32,615 nucleotides of DNA from Clostridia bacterium (GTDB taxonomy: Bacteria; Bacillota; Clostridia; Oscillospirales; RGIG8002): positions 1 through 32,615 of the forward strand of contig JAFRVI010000074.1 of NCBI GenBank assembly GCA_017438525.1, in the 5' to 3' direction. Position 1 is the first letter of the stretch; every line of letters starts with the position of its first letter. The notes under the pieces are model-generated. The model saw nothing but the letters and a program-made list of their open reading frames with translations. It searched no databases and had not been told where the DNA came from. This document shows positions 1 through 7,448 of this stretch, piece by piece. Both the position numbers and the translations under genes were made by a program.

Positions 1-44
1 ATGTGGGCGATTATGCAGAAGTTTCTGATTTTGCTCTTATCCAT
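1..44 (-). CDS. lepA: Elongation factor 4 (LepA), 5' end only
   Basis: Read on the minus strand, an ATG at 44-42 opens MDKSKIRNFCIIAH, which runs off the window edge. This is the start of the LepA family, where the conserved N-terminus continues into the GTPase P-loop; the P-loop itself lies outside the window. A strong ribosome binding site (AAGGAGAG) sits about 10 bases upstream of the ATG. LepA is a ribosome-associated translational GTPase that acts on stalled or back-translocated ribosomes. The gene starts 43 bases after the stop of the acyl-CoA synthetase fusion on the same strand, with no terminator seen between, so the two may be cotranscribed. Only 14 residues are visible, so the call rests on a short but characteristic motif. 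Confidence 0.82.
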   Translation of the reverse strand, partial: MDKSKIRNFCIIAH

Positions 45-87
45 CGGATAAGCTCTCCTTTACGGGAGTATTTGGTCGCGGAGCGGT

Positions 88-2619
88 TTACGCGGTCTCG
101 ATGGAGTTAGCCTCCTGGAGCTTCAGCAGCTCCACCGCCTGCTCGCGCATCTTGTATTTGAGTATCTTGCCGGCGGCGTTCATCGGGAAGCTGTCTACGA
201 AGACGACGTAGCTCGGCGTCTTGTGCTTCGCCATGTGGGTGCGGACGTAGTCCTTTATCTCCTCGGCGTCGGCGGTCTCGCCCTCCTTGAGGATGACGCA
301 GGCCATTATCTCCTCGCCGTAGTCCTTGCTCGGAACGCCGATGACCTGCACGTCGCTCACCTTCGGATGGGTGTAGATGAAGTCCTCGATCTCCTTCGGG
401 TAGATGTTCTCGCCGCCGCGGATGATCATATCCTTTATGCGGCCGGTGATCTTGTAGTTGCCGTCGGGCAGCTTGCGGGCGAGGTCGCCGGTGTGGAGCC
501 AGCCGTCCTCGTCTATCGCCGCGGCGGTCGCCTGCGGCATCTTGTAGTAGCCCTTCATTATGTTGTAGCCGCGCGCAACGAATTCGCCGTCGACTCCGAC
601 GGGCACTTCCTTGTTCGTTTCCGGATCGACTATGCGGCAGGAAACGCCGTAGATGTCGCCGCCGACGGTGTTTACGCGCGTTTCGATGCTGTCGGTCGTC
701 TTGCTCATCGTGCAGGCAGGGGACGCCTCCGTCTGCCCGTAGGTGATGCAGATCTCGGGCATATGCATCTTCTCGATGACCTCGCGCATGACCTTTATCG
801 GGCAGGGGCTGCCCGCCATGATTCCGGTGCGCATATGTGAGAAGTCGGTGGTCGGGAAGTCCGGGTGCGCGAGCATGGTTATGAACATCGTCGGCACGCC
901 GTGGAAGGCGGTTATCTTCTCCTTGTTGATGCAGTTGAGTCCCTTCCGCGGCGAGAAGGCGGGGATGGGCGACATCGTGACGCCGTGGGTGATGCTCGCG
1001 GTCATCGCCAGCACCATACCGAAGCAGTGGAACATCGGCACCTGTATCATCATTCTGTCGGCGGTGGAGAGATCCATGCAGTCGCCGATCGCCTTGCCGT
1101 TGTTGACTATGTTGTAGTGGGTGAGCATAACGCCCTTCGGGAAGCCGGTCGTGCCGGAGGTGTACTGCATATTGCAGACGTCGTCCTTGTGGACGGCGGC
1201 GGCGCGGCGGAAGACTTCGGAAACGGAGACCTGTTCGGAGAGCGCGTTTGCCTCCTCCCAAGTATAGCACCCTTTCATCGAATAATCAACCGTAATTATG
1301 TTGCGCAGGAAGGGCAGACGGCGCGCGTGCAGCGGCTTGCCCTTCTCGTGATTTTCAAGCTCGGGGCAGAGCTCGCGGATGATCCCCGCGTAGTCGCAGT
1401 CCTTCATCGATTCAATCATGACGAGGGTGTGGGTGTCCGACTGGCGCAGCAGGTATTCGATCTCGTGTATCTTGTAGGCGGTGTTGACCGTGACGAGCAC
1501 GGCGCCGATCTTTACCGTCGCCCAGAAGGTTATATACCACTGAGGAACGTTCGTCGCCCATATCGCGACGTGGTCGCCGGGCTTGACTCCGAGCGCGATC
1601 AGCGCACGCGCGAAGGTGTCGACGTCCTCGCGGAACTCGGGGTAGGTGCGCGTGTAGTCGCATTCGGTGTAGCGGAAGGCGTACTGCTCCGGGAACTCCT
1701 CGCAGATGCGGTCGAGCACCTGCGGGAAGGTCAGGTCTATCAGCGTTTCCTTCGGCCAGATATACTTGCCGGCGTGGCGGTTGTCGTCCTGAAGGCGGCC
1801 GGTGACGCCCGCGCCGTCCATATACTGCGACATGAAGTTGGCGAAGTGCGGGAAGACGATGCCCGCGTCGCTCAGGTAGGGCGCGTAGCGCTTGAGCCAT
1901 TCGAGGGAGATATAGCCCTCGTAGTTGACCGAGCGCAGCGCGAGCATTATATCCTCGATCGGCAGGTCGCCCTCGCCCATAAGGCGGTATTCGACCTTGC
2001 CGTCTACCATGACGGAGTCCTTTATGTGGGTGTGCTTGATGAAGGCGCCGAGGTTCTGCACCGTCGTTTCGGGGCTTTCGCCGAAGAAGCGGTAGGGGTG
2101 GTGGATATCCCACAGCGCGCCGACGTTGTCGCTCTCGATGCGCGCAAGCAGGCGCGTCAGGCGCGCGGTGTCGGCGTAAACGCCGTTCGTTTCGACCAGC
2201 AGCGTTACGCCCTTTTCCTCCGCCAGCGGTATCAGCTCGGTCAGCGCGGAGAGCACGACCTCGTCGTCGACCTCGCCGTCGGGGAACGCCTTTTCGTCGC
2301 CGAGTATGCGGATATAGGGGCAGCCGAGCCGTCCGGCGAGCTCGATATACTGCGTCAGCTCGTTTATCGCTTCTTCGCGGCGTTCGGGATATTTCAGAGC
2401 GCAGCCGGAGGAGATGCAGCATATCTCCAGCCGCAGCTTTTTCAGCTGCTCGATAGTCACGTCGACGTTTTCGGCGCGGAAGGGCTTGGCGTTGACCGAG
2501 AAGATGTCCGCGCCGAGTCCGCGCAGCTCGATTCCCGCGAAGCCGAAGTCCTTCGCCGTCGAGCAGATGTCCGACCAGTCGAAGTCGGGGCATCCGAGCG
2601 TTGAGAATGAGAGTTTCAT
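88..2619 (-). CDS. TIM-barrel sugar isomerase/epimerase-like domain fused to acyl-CoA synthetase
   Basis: An 843-residue protein with two enzyme domains in one frame. Residues about 1-270 form a xylose-isomerase/AP-endonuclease-2-type TIM barrel with the usual metal ligands: Glu143 in LVETNG, Asp171 in WDIHHP, His196/198 in KHTHIK and Glu240 in ISLEW. Residues about 295-843 form an AMP-dependent acyl-CoA synthetase: P-loop YTSGTTGFPKG at 486-496, YGQTE at 627-631, TGD at 710-712, and the adenylation lysine in NAAGK at about 818. Both domains look intact. The ligase half resembles medium/long-chain fatty acyl-CoA ligases; neither substrate can be read from the sequence. The ATG at 2619 is chosen because AAAGGA lies about 8 bases upstream, and any longer reading would run through the terminator hairpin of the upstream T-box leader. 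It is followed by lepA. Confidence 0.85.
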   Translation of the reverse strand: MKLSFSTLGCPDFDWSDICSTAKDFGFAGIELRGLGADIFSVNAKPFRAENVDVTIEQLKKLRLEICCISSGCALKYPERREEAINELTQYIELAGRLGCPYIRILGDEKAFPDGEVDDEVVLSALTELIPLAEEKGVTLLVETNGVYADTARLTRLLARIESDNVGALWDIHHPYRFFGESPETTVQNLGAFIKHTHIKDSVMVDGKVEYRLMGEGDLPIEDIMLALRSVNYEGYISLEWLKRYAPYLSDAGIVFPHFANFMSQYMDGAGVTGRLQDDNRHAGKYIWPKETLIDLTFPQVLDRICEEFPEQYAFRYTECDYTRTYPEFREDVDTFARALIALGVKPGDHVAIWATNVPQWYITFWATVKIGAVLVTVNTAYKIHEIEYLLRQSDTHTLVMIESMKDCDYAGIIRELCPELENHEKGKPLHARRLPFLRNIITVDYSMKGCYTWEEANALSEQVSVSEVFRRAAAVHKDDVCNMQYTSGTTGFPKGVMLTHYNIVNNGKAIGDCMDLSTADRMMIQVPMFHCFGMVLAMTASITHGVTMSPIPAFSPRKGLNCINKEKITAFHGVPTMFITMLAHPDFPTTDFSHMRTGIMAGSPCPIKVMREVIEKMHMPEICITYGQTEASPACTMSKTTDSIETRVNTVGGDIYGVSCRIVDPETNKEVPVGVDGEFVARGYNIMKGYYKMPQATAAAIDEDGWLHTGDLARKLPDGNYKITGRIKDMIIRGGENIYPKEIEDFIYTHPKVSDVQVIGVPSKDYGEEIMACVILKEGETADAEEIKDYVRTHMAKHKTPSYVVFVDSFPMNAAGKILKYKMREQAVELLKLQEANSIETA

Positions 2620-2670
2620 AATGATCAATCCTTTCCGGAGGGATAGAAGGTTTGCCGTGACCGGTCTAAC

Positions 2671-2933
2671 AAAAAACGCTTTCATCCCTTATCATAAGAG
2701 ACGAAAGCGCAGCTTCCGCGGTACCACTCTTATTGACGGCTTCCGCCGCCCGCTCAGGCCATACAGCCGTACCGCTGTAACGGGCGGACCCGACCGGCTT
2801 TACTCGGCTTTCGCCTTTCGTCCGGCGGCTCGGGAGCGAGCGCGGAAAAACGCGCCGTGCCGCCTCGCACCTTCCGGCGGCTCTCTGTAACGGTTATGCG
2901 TGTTCCTTTTTCTCCGTCGTTGCCTTTATAATA
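2671..2933 (-). promoter_or_regulatory. T-box riboswitch leader (possible Leu specifier)
   Basis: The minus strand shows the hallmarks of a tRNA-sensing T-box leader. There is an AGAGAG bulge followed by a GC-rich distal stem-loop containing GGTGCGA. A Stem III-like region reads CGGTCGGGTCCGCCCGTTA. The T-box sequence AAGAGTGGTACCGCGG lies at about 2717-2734, and a long intrinsic terminator hairpin at 2677-2709 is followed by six U (2676-2671). By position relative to the downstream GAGC of Stem I, the specifier triplet could be CUC (Leu) at 2840-2838, but the usual preceding GAA is absent, so the amino acid is uncertain. The leader ends about 50 bases before the isomerase/acyl-CoA synthetase start. 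Confidence 0.9.
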
Positions 2934-2938
2934 AAAGG

Positions 2939-2967
2939 ATAATAGCAGAAAAACTCCCGCTTGTCAA
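2939..2967 (-). promoter_or_regulatory. Sigma-A promoter of the T-box/acyl-CoA synthetase transcript
   Basis: On the minus strand, TTGACA (2967-2962) and TATTAT (2944-2939) are separated by 17 bases. Transcription would start near 2932, just before the T-box leader. It is divergent from the lipoprotein promoter at 3015-3043. Confidence 0.85.
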
Positions 2968-3014
2968 GCGTTTTTTGCGTTTGGGCGCGCAAAACGGGGA
3001 ATTTGCTCCCGCTA

Positions 3015-3043
3015 TTGATTTTCGCGCGCGGTTTTGATATAAT
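3015..3043 (+). promoter_or_regulatory. Sigma-A promoter of the plus-strand lipoprotein run
   Basis: TTGATT (3015-3020) and a perfect TATAAT (3038-3043) are separated by 17 bases and lie about 35 bases before the lipoprotein start at 3078. It is back-to-back with the T-box promoter. Confidence 0.8.
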
Positions 3044-3077
3044 ATACACGAGAAAAACCGGAGCGGAGGTGACGCCG

Positions 3078-3710
3078 ATGAAGAACACGCGAACGCTCGC
3101 AGTACTGCTTGCGGCGGTCCTGCTCGTTTTCGCCGCGCTCGGCGGCTGCGGCAAGGCGGCGGAGCCGGCTTCGTCCGCGCCCGCTTCGTCCGAGCCGGAG
3201 AGCAGCTCGAGCTGCTGCGTCGACCCGACTTACACTGTCGACGCCGAAGGCGAATTGCCCGAGGTGCCGGAGGGCTTCTTCGGTAAAGCGATGGAGGCGT
3301 ACTCCTGGTTCGAGCTGAATTTGCTCGGCTGGATCTATGACATCCCCGCGAAACATACCGAAAACGCCTATCTCGTTGAGGATGAGGAGTTCCGCAGATA
3401 TGACGACTTCCGCGATTATCTGCTCGGGATATTCAGCCCCGCGATAGTCAACGAGCTGCTTTCCCGCGGGTACTACATCGAGGAAGACGGCTACCTTTAC
3501 ACGCGGCACTTCCCGCGCGGCGCGGACAAGGCGGTCATCAGAGCGGATATCGACAAGGGCAGGATCGAGGGCAGGAAGCTGATATACACCGCGTCCGTGA
3601 CCTTCGCCGATCCGGTCACGCTCGAGCCGACCGGGGACGCGACGTTCGAGTTCATCGCGGAGCCGGTGGGAGGCAGATTCGTTTTCACCGAGTTCCCGTA
3701 TTTCTATTGA
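3078..3710 (+). CDS. Lipoprotein, IseA-like (putative DL-endopeptidase inhibitor family)
   Basis: A 210-residue protein with a lipoprotein signal peptide: a charged start, a hydrophobic Leu/Ala/Val core, then the lipobox LGGC near residue 24. A Ser/Pro/Glu-rich linker follows, and then a folded domain from about residue 65. The domain has a helical stretch (AYSWFELNLLGW), a segment FRDYLLGIFSPAIVNELLS, then DGYLYTR and a beta-rich C-terminus. This order resembles the IseA/YoeB family, which inhibits cell-wall DL-endopeptidases, but the similarity is judged by eye. The ATG at 3078 has GGAGGT seven bases upstream, so the longer in-frame reading is not used. The protein would be anchored on the outer face of the membrane. 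It is followed 22 bases later by a second lipoprotein gene. Confidence 0.6.
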   Translation: MKNTRTLAVLLAAVLLVFAALGGCGKAAEPASSAPASSEPESSSSCCVDPTYTVDAEGELPEVPEGFFGKAMEAYSWFELNLLGWIYDIPAKHTENAYLVEDEEFRRYDDFRDYLLGIFSPAIVNELLSRGYYIEEDGYLYTRHFPRGADKAVIRADIDKGRIEGRKLIYTASVTFADPVTLEPTGDATFEFIAEPVGGRFVFTEFPYFY

Positions 3711-3732
3711 CGGTTAACGGAGAGGTGATCAT

Positions 3733-4707
3733 ATGAAAGTTATGAAAAGACATATTTCGGTCATACTGCTCTGCGCTATTACCCTGTCGCTGCTCGCGCT
3801 TTCCGGCTGTATGAGCAAACGCGAACGCAGGATACGCGACGATCTCAACGCCGACGGCAGAGTCGTCAGCGCGGTGTTCGAGTGGGTGGATCGCAGCTAT
3901 ATCGGAGTTGACGGTTTTGCGGTCACGGAGGTCGACAGCAAAGAAACGACGGAGCTTGCGGACGGCAGCGTGTATTCCTGCGACGTGACCGTCAGCAACG
4001 ATTACGTCGCGGTGACTCTGCCGTGCACCGTTGTTTATGACGCGCAGGACGTTTTCGCAGGTGTGGTTATCTCCGAGCATACCGAATGGACCGCGAAGGC
4101 GGTATCCGGCGTCGATCAGACAAAGGTCGGCTACGAAGACCTGCCCAACCACGAGAGCGTGCCTTACGGCGAATGCACCGTCAAAAAGGTGGAGTTCAGC
4201 AAGCGCGATCAGACCTCCGTCGTCAGCGTCGATATCAAGGCGGACGCCGGCTACGTCATCGCCTCCGGCGAGCTGCAGATAAAGTTCGCTTACGCGGGCG
4301 GCAAATGGGCGGTCGACGGTTACTCATACGGCAAGGATTTCAGCATGAGCTGGGATATCGGCGGTCTCTGGCGCGGCGACGAATGGAAGTGGAGCAAAAC
4401 CTCCACGATGAATCTTCGCATCGAATTCAGCATCGACTCGATCTCGGCGGACGGCAAGATTTCTTCCACGATACATTCGCATATCAGGATCGGCAAAAAG
4501 GATCAGGAGAATCTTTATCCCGCGACCGGCACGCTCGACTTCGCGACAATGACGCTGACGCTGGATTACGTGAACGACGCCGGTCCCTGCCGCATCACCG
4601 CGAAGTTCGTCAAGGAGGGCGACTTTGCCGCGCGCTTCGAGGGCGAGGTCGTCGGTACCGAGGATAACTTCAAATACTACAAGGGCAGGTTCAAGCGCGA
4701 TAACTGA
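3733..4707 (+). CDS. Lipoprotein of unknown function
   Basis: A 324-residue secreted lipoprotein with a basic N-terminus (MKVMKRH), a hydrophobic core and the lipobox LSGC at about residues 24-27. The mature part begins with a charged stretch (MSKRERRIRDD) and continues as a mostly beta-rich region without transmembrane segments. The C-terminal 100 residues carry alternating polar/hydrophobic strands (for example ATGTLDFATMTLTLDYV). No family is recognised. The ATG at 3733 is supported by GGAGAGG about seven bases upstream; a second ATG three codons in is less well spaced. It follows the IseA-like lipoprotein closely and is probably in the same transcript. Confidence 0.75.
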   Translation: MKVMKRHISVILLCAITLSLLALSGCMSKRERRIRDDLNADGRVVSAVFEWVDRSYIGVDGFAVTEVDSKETTELADGSVYSCDVTVSNDYVAVTLPCTVVYDAQDVFAGVVISEHTEWTAKAVSGVDQTKVGYEDLPNHESVPYGECTVKKVEFSKRDQTSVVSVDIKADAGYVIASGELQIKFAYAGGKWAVDGYSYGKDFSMSWDIGGLWRGDEWKWSKTSTMNLRIEFSIDSISADGKISSTIHSHIRIGKKDQENLYPATGTLDFATMTLTLDYVNDAGPCRITAKFVKEGDFAARFEGEVVGTEDNFKYYKGRFKRDN

Positions 4708-4731
4708 CGCTGCCCGGGGGACGTAACGTAA

Positions 4732-5415
4732 TTGAAACGCATAAAACTTAAAGAACGCAAGCTGCCGGATTACACCCGCGGCGAAGAAATATTCAATATG
4801 GTCTCGCACATAGTCGGCGGCGGATTCGGAATTGTCGCGCTCGTTACCTGCGTGCTGAAGGCGGCGGCTTACGGCGGCGCGATCGACGTAGCCGGAGCGG
4901 CGGTCTACGGTGTCTCGCTTATCGTGCTTTACACGATGTCGAGCTTGTATCACGGGCTGAAGCCGCTGACGGCGAAAAAGGTCTTTCAGATAATCGACCA
5001 CTGCACGATATACCTGCTCATCGCGGGAACGTACACGCCGATCTCGCTTACCGGACTTATGCGCGAGTCGGTATGGCTCGGCTGGGGGATATTCGGAGGC
5101 GTGTGGGCGTGCGCGGCGCTCGGCATCGTATTCAACTCCATCGACCTGAAACGCTACCGCGCGGTGTCGATGGTGCTGTATATCCTGATGGGCTGGTGCA
5201 TCGTCTTCACCGGACCGGTCGCGATACGCGCGCTGACTCTTCCGGGGTTCCTGTGGATACTCGCCGGCGGAGTTATGTATACGGTAGGCACGATATTCTA
5301 CGGCGTCGCCGCGCTCGGCAAGAAGCCGCACAGATATATCCACTCGGTGTTCCATCTGTTCGTCGTCGCCGCGAGCGTGCTGCAGTATATCGGGATCATA
5401 TTTTATCTGTATTGA
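4732..5415 (+). CDS. trhA: Hemolysin III / TrhA (PAQR-like) membrane protein
   Basis: A 227-residue integral membrane protein with about seven hydrophobic segments. It carries the family signatures: EEIFNMVSHIVGG near the N-terminus, SSLYHGLKP, then DHCTIYLLIAGTYTP, and the C-terminal HSVFHLFVV. The conserved His and Asp residues of these motifs form the metal site of the PAQR/CREST superfamily. Bacterial members are called hemolysin III or TrhA and have been linked to membrane lipid homeostasis; the hemolysin name is historical. Translation appears to start at a TTG (4732), preceded by a G-rich Shine-Dalgarno stretch about 12 bases upstream. The start MKRIKLKERKLPDYTRGEE fits the family. It lies 24 bases after the preceding lipoprotein gene and 12 before the next gene. 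Confidence 0.88.
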   Translation: MKRIKLKERKLPDYTRGEEIFNMVSHIVGGGFGIVALVTCVLKAAAYGGAIDVAGAAVYGVSLIVLYTMSSLYHGLKPLTAKKVFQIIDHCTIYLLIAGTYTPISLTGLMRESVWLGWGIFGGVWACAALGIVFNSIDLKRYRAVSMVLYILMGWCIVFTGPVAIRALTLPGFLWILAGGVMYTVGTIFYGVAALGKKPHRYIHSVFHLFVVAASVLQYIGIIFYLY

Positions 5416-5427
5416 TGAGGTGAGGGC

Positions 5428-5835
5428 ATGCTTTATTATTTAGCGTTTGAATACGTTGATTCCGATGAGCGTAATGCACCCGTTGAAAACGGTTTTGCGC
5501 TCGGCGTTTTCAATTCGATGGAAAGAACAGAGCGCGCGATAGAGCATTATAAAAAGCAAAGCGGGTTTTCTGAATACGATAACGGTTTTTATATCAGGCT
5601 GCTAGATTATCCGGATAACTGTGACACACTTTATTCTCCTTATTACTCACATATCGGGAAGTTTCCTTCAGAAGATATAGAAGGTTATTTGGGTTTTTAT
5701 GATACTATAGAAGAGGCCCAAAGAGTTTTGGAAACGAGCGCCGAAAAATATGATTATTTGGACAGAGACGATTTCGGCATTACCGAATGGATAATAAATA
5801 AGATGGGTTGGACAGAAGGATTTGACAGGGATTAA
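5428..5835 (+). CDS. Small acidic protein, possibly DUF7336-like
   Basis: A 135-residue soluble, acidic protein with no signal peptide or membrane segment. The pattern is a short N-terminal strand (MLYYLAFEYVDSDE), then FALGVFNSMERTERAIEHYKK, then FYIRLLDY. This resembles small DUF7336-type proteins, in which a strand, an EKAEEAI-like helix and a GFY strand recur; the match is tentative and no activity is known. The ATG has GAGGTGAGG just upstream. Base composition stands out: many AT-rich codons (AAA, TTT, TAT, ATA), visibly lower in GC than both neighbours. That suggests recent acquisition. It is the last gene before the terminator at 5857-5886. Confidence 0.65.
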   Translation: MLYYLAFEYVDSDERNAPVENGFALGVFNSMERTERAIEHYKKQSGFSEYDNGFYIRLLDYPDNCDTLYSPYYSHIGKFPSEDIEGYLGFYDTIEEAQRVLETSAEKYDYLDRDDFGITEWIINKMGWTEGFDRD

Positions 5836-5856
5836 CGGAGTTGTAAATATATGATG

Positions 5857-5886
5857 AAAAGAGCGTTCCGATCGGAACGCTCTTTT
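5857..5886. terminator. Bidirectional intrinsic terminator
   Basis: A perfect 30-base palindrome: AAAAGAGCGTTCCGA followed directly by its reverse complement ending in TCTTTT. It gives a strong hairpin with U-runs on both strands and sits between the convergent orphan gene (plus) and spoVAE (minus). Confidence 0.9.
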
Positions 5887-5893
5887 GCTGTCT

Positions 5894-6250
5894 TTATTTC
5901 TTCTCGCGCGGCTTAAAGAGCAGCGCGGCGAGCAGCGCGAATAAAACGACCGCGCCGAGCCCTCCGGCGACGGAGGTGAAGCCGCCGGTCAGCGCGCCGA
6001 GCAGGCTGTACTGCCGCACCGCTTCCTGCGTGCCCTTCGCGAGCGCATAGCCGAAGCCGGTTATCGGCAGCGTCGCGCCGCAGCCGGAGAAGTCGACGAG
6101 CGGCGCGTAGACGCCGACCGCGGTCAGCGCCAGCCCCGCAACTACGAAGCTGACGAGTATCCGTGCCGGAGTCAGCTTCGTGAAGTCTATCAGCAGCTGC
6201 CCGACGGCACATATCGCCCCGCCGATGAGAAACGCGTATAAAAAGACCAT
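5894..6250 (-). CDS. spoVAE: Stage V sporulation protein AE (SpoVAE/SpoVAEb)
   Basis: A 118-residue membrane protein with about four hydrophobic helices. It contains the family signature: LIGGAICAVGQLLIDFTKLTPARILV near the N-terminus (helix 1 and the following loop), then GCGATLPITGFGYALAKG in the middle. It is part of the SpoVA channel complex that moves dipicolinic acid through the inner spore membrane during sporulation and germination. The ATG at 6250 has GGAGGTG directly upstream and gives the usual family length; the longer upstream reading would run through repeat DNA. It follows spoVAD after about 195 bases that contain repeat elements, which is wider than usual for this gene cluster. 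Confidence 0.9.
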   Translation of the reverse strand: MVFLYAFLIGGAICAVGQLLIDFTKLTPARILVSFVVAGLALTAVGVYAPLVDFSGCGATLPITGFGYALAKGTQEAVRQYSLLGALTGGFTSVAGGLGAVVLFALLAALLFKPREKK

Positions 6251-6291
6251 ATCCACCTCCAAAGCGTGCCGTTTCGAAAAAAGCGCCGTAA

Positions 6292-6310
6292 GGGCGATTA
6301 TCAATCGCCC
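6292..6310. repeat. Short palindromic unit between spoVAD and spoVAE
   Basis: GGGCGATT, a three-base loop (ATC) and AATCGCCC form a perfect 8-bp hairpin, followed directly by a smaller hairpin (GCG...CGC). It looks like a dispersed palindromic intergenic repeat. It has no U-run and so is not an obvious terminator. Confidence 0.6.
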
Positions 6311-6337
6311 GCGAATTATCGCGCCTGCGCCGCGATC

Positions 6338-6430
6338 TGTCATCCCGAGCCCGAAGGGCGAGGGACCCCCTTCCTTTCGCAGTAGTGGTATGGAGGGGGA
6401 TTCCTCGTCGCTTTGCTCCTCGGAATGACA
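6338..6430. repeat. 93-bp REP/MITE-like inverted-repeat element
   Basis: The ends TGTCATCCCGAG and CTCGGAATGACA are near-perfect inverted repeats. Between them lie further complementary blocks (GGGACCCCC against GGGGGATTCC). No coding potential is seen. It sits in the spoVAD-spoVAE gap, directly beside the palindromic unit at 6292-6310. The composition and termini resemble short non-autonomous intergenic repeats common in Firmicutes. Confidence 0.7.
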
Positions 6431-6445
6431 GGCGTCGGCGCTCCG

Positions 6446-7441
6446 CTAACTCTCAAAGCAAACCAGATGCGCGATCGCGGGGATCGTTTCGCCCTGATTG
6501 ACGCGCAGCGGACTCATCAGCGCGCCGGTGGCGGCGAAGACGACGCGCTTGAGCTTTCCCCGCGCCAGCAGCGGCAGGAAATACGCCGCCGCGACCGCCG
6601 CGGAACACCCAGCGCCGCTGCCACCCGCGTGGACGTCCTGCTTTTCGCGGTCGTAGAGCATCGCGCCGCAGTCGTAATGCCTGCCCGCGAGGCCGAAGCC
6701 CTCTTCCTTCATCAGCTCCGCGAGAAGCTCCGAGCCGACGGCGCCGAGGTCGCCGGTGACTATCGCGTCGCATTCGGAGGGCGCGATCCCGCTCGCGCGG
6801 AAGAAGCGGCACAGCGTGTCCGCCGCCGCGGGCGCCATCGCCGCGCCCATGTTCGCCATATCCGTCACGCCCATGTCGATTATCCTGCCGGGCAGCGCGG
6901 AAACCGCGTACGGCGGCTCCGAGTGCGGCGAAAACAGAAACGCTCCCGCCGCCGTCGCCGTCCACTGCGCCGTGGGCGTGCGCTGCCCGCCGTATTCGAG
7001 CGGGAAGCGGAACTGCCGCTCCGCCGAGCAGAAATGCGACGAGGCGACGGAAGCGGCGTGCGCCGCGTATCCGGCGTCCACAGCCGCGGCGGCGAGCATA
7101 TGCCCCTCCGCGCAGGTGGAGCAGGCACCGTAAAGCCCGAAGAAGGGCAGCGACGTGCCGCGCACGGCGTAGGAAGTCGCGGTGCACTGGTTCAGCAGGT
7201 CGCCGCCGAAAACGCAGTCGACCTGTTCCGCGTCGAGCCCCGCCTTCGCGAAGACGCCGTCAAGCGCGAGCTGCTGGATGCGGCTTTCCCCCTCCTCCCA
7301 GGTGTCCTCGCCCGCGAGCGGGTCGTCGCAGACGACGTCAAACAGGGAGCCGAGCGGGCCTTCGCCCTCCTTTTTGCCTACGACGGAGAAGCCCGCTACC
7401 GAGGGCGCGGAGCGAAATCTCATAAGTTCGTTTCTTCCCAT
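6446..7441 (-). CDS. spoVAD: Stage V sporulation protein AD (SpoVAD)
   Basis: A 331-residue soluble protein with the thiolase/FabH-like fold. Recognisable blocks are VVGKKEGEGPLG and DTWEEGES near the N-terminus, GDLLNQCTATSY, FFGLYGACSTCAEG, MGVTDMANMGAAMAP, and the C-terminal HAGGSGAGCSA. SpoVAD is the subunit of the SpoVA complex known to bind dipicolinic acid. It acts at the inner membrane of the forespore. The start at 7441 lies seven bases after the spoVAC stop, with GAGGCGG close upstream. A second ATG six codons in (7423) also has a purine-rich upstream and cannot be excluded. No defect is visible. Confidence 0.92.
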   Translation of the reverse strand: MGRNELMRFRSAPSVAGFSVVGKKEGEGPLGSLFDVVCDDPLAGEDTWEEGESRIQQLALDGVFAKAGLDAEQVDCVFGGDLLNQCTATSYAVRGTSLPFFGLYGACSTCAEGHMLAAAAVDAGYAAHAASVASSHFCSAERQFRFPLEYGGQRTPTAQWTATAAGAFLFSPHSEPPYAVSALPGRIIDMGVTDMANMGAAMAPAAADTLCRFFRASGIAPSECDAIVTGDLGAVGSELLAELMKEEGFGLAGRHYDCGAMLYDREKQDVHAGGSGAGCSAAVAAAYFLPLLARGKLKRVVFAATGALMSPLRVNQGETIPAIAHLVCFES

Positions 7442-7448
7442 ATCCGCC

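Noticed and set aside
1-51. Short plus-strand reading frame (MWAIMQKFLILLLSIG) as the end of an upstream gene
   Set aside because: The minus strand reads the LepA N-terminus with a proper ribosome binding site, which explains the sequence better.
2620-2685. N-terminal extension of the isomerase/acyl-CoA synthetase
   Set aside because: The extra codons overlap the T-box terminator, and the ATG at 2619 has a good ribosome binding site and fits the TIM-barrel start.
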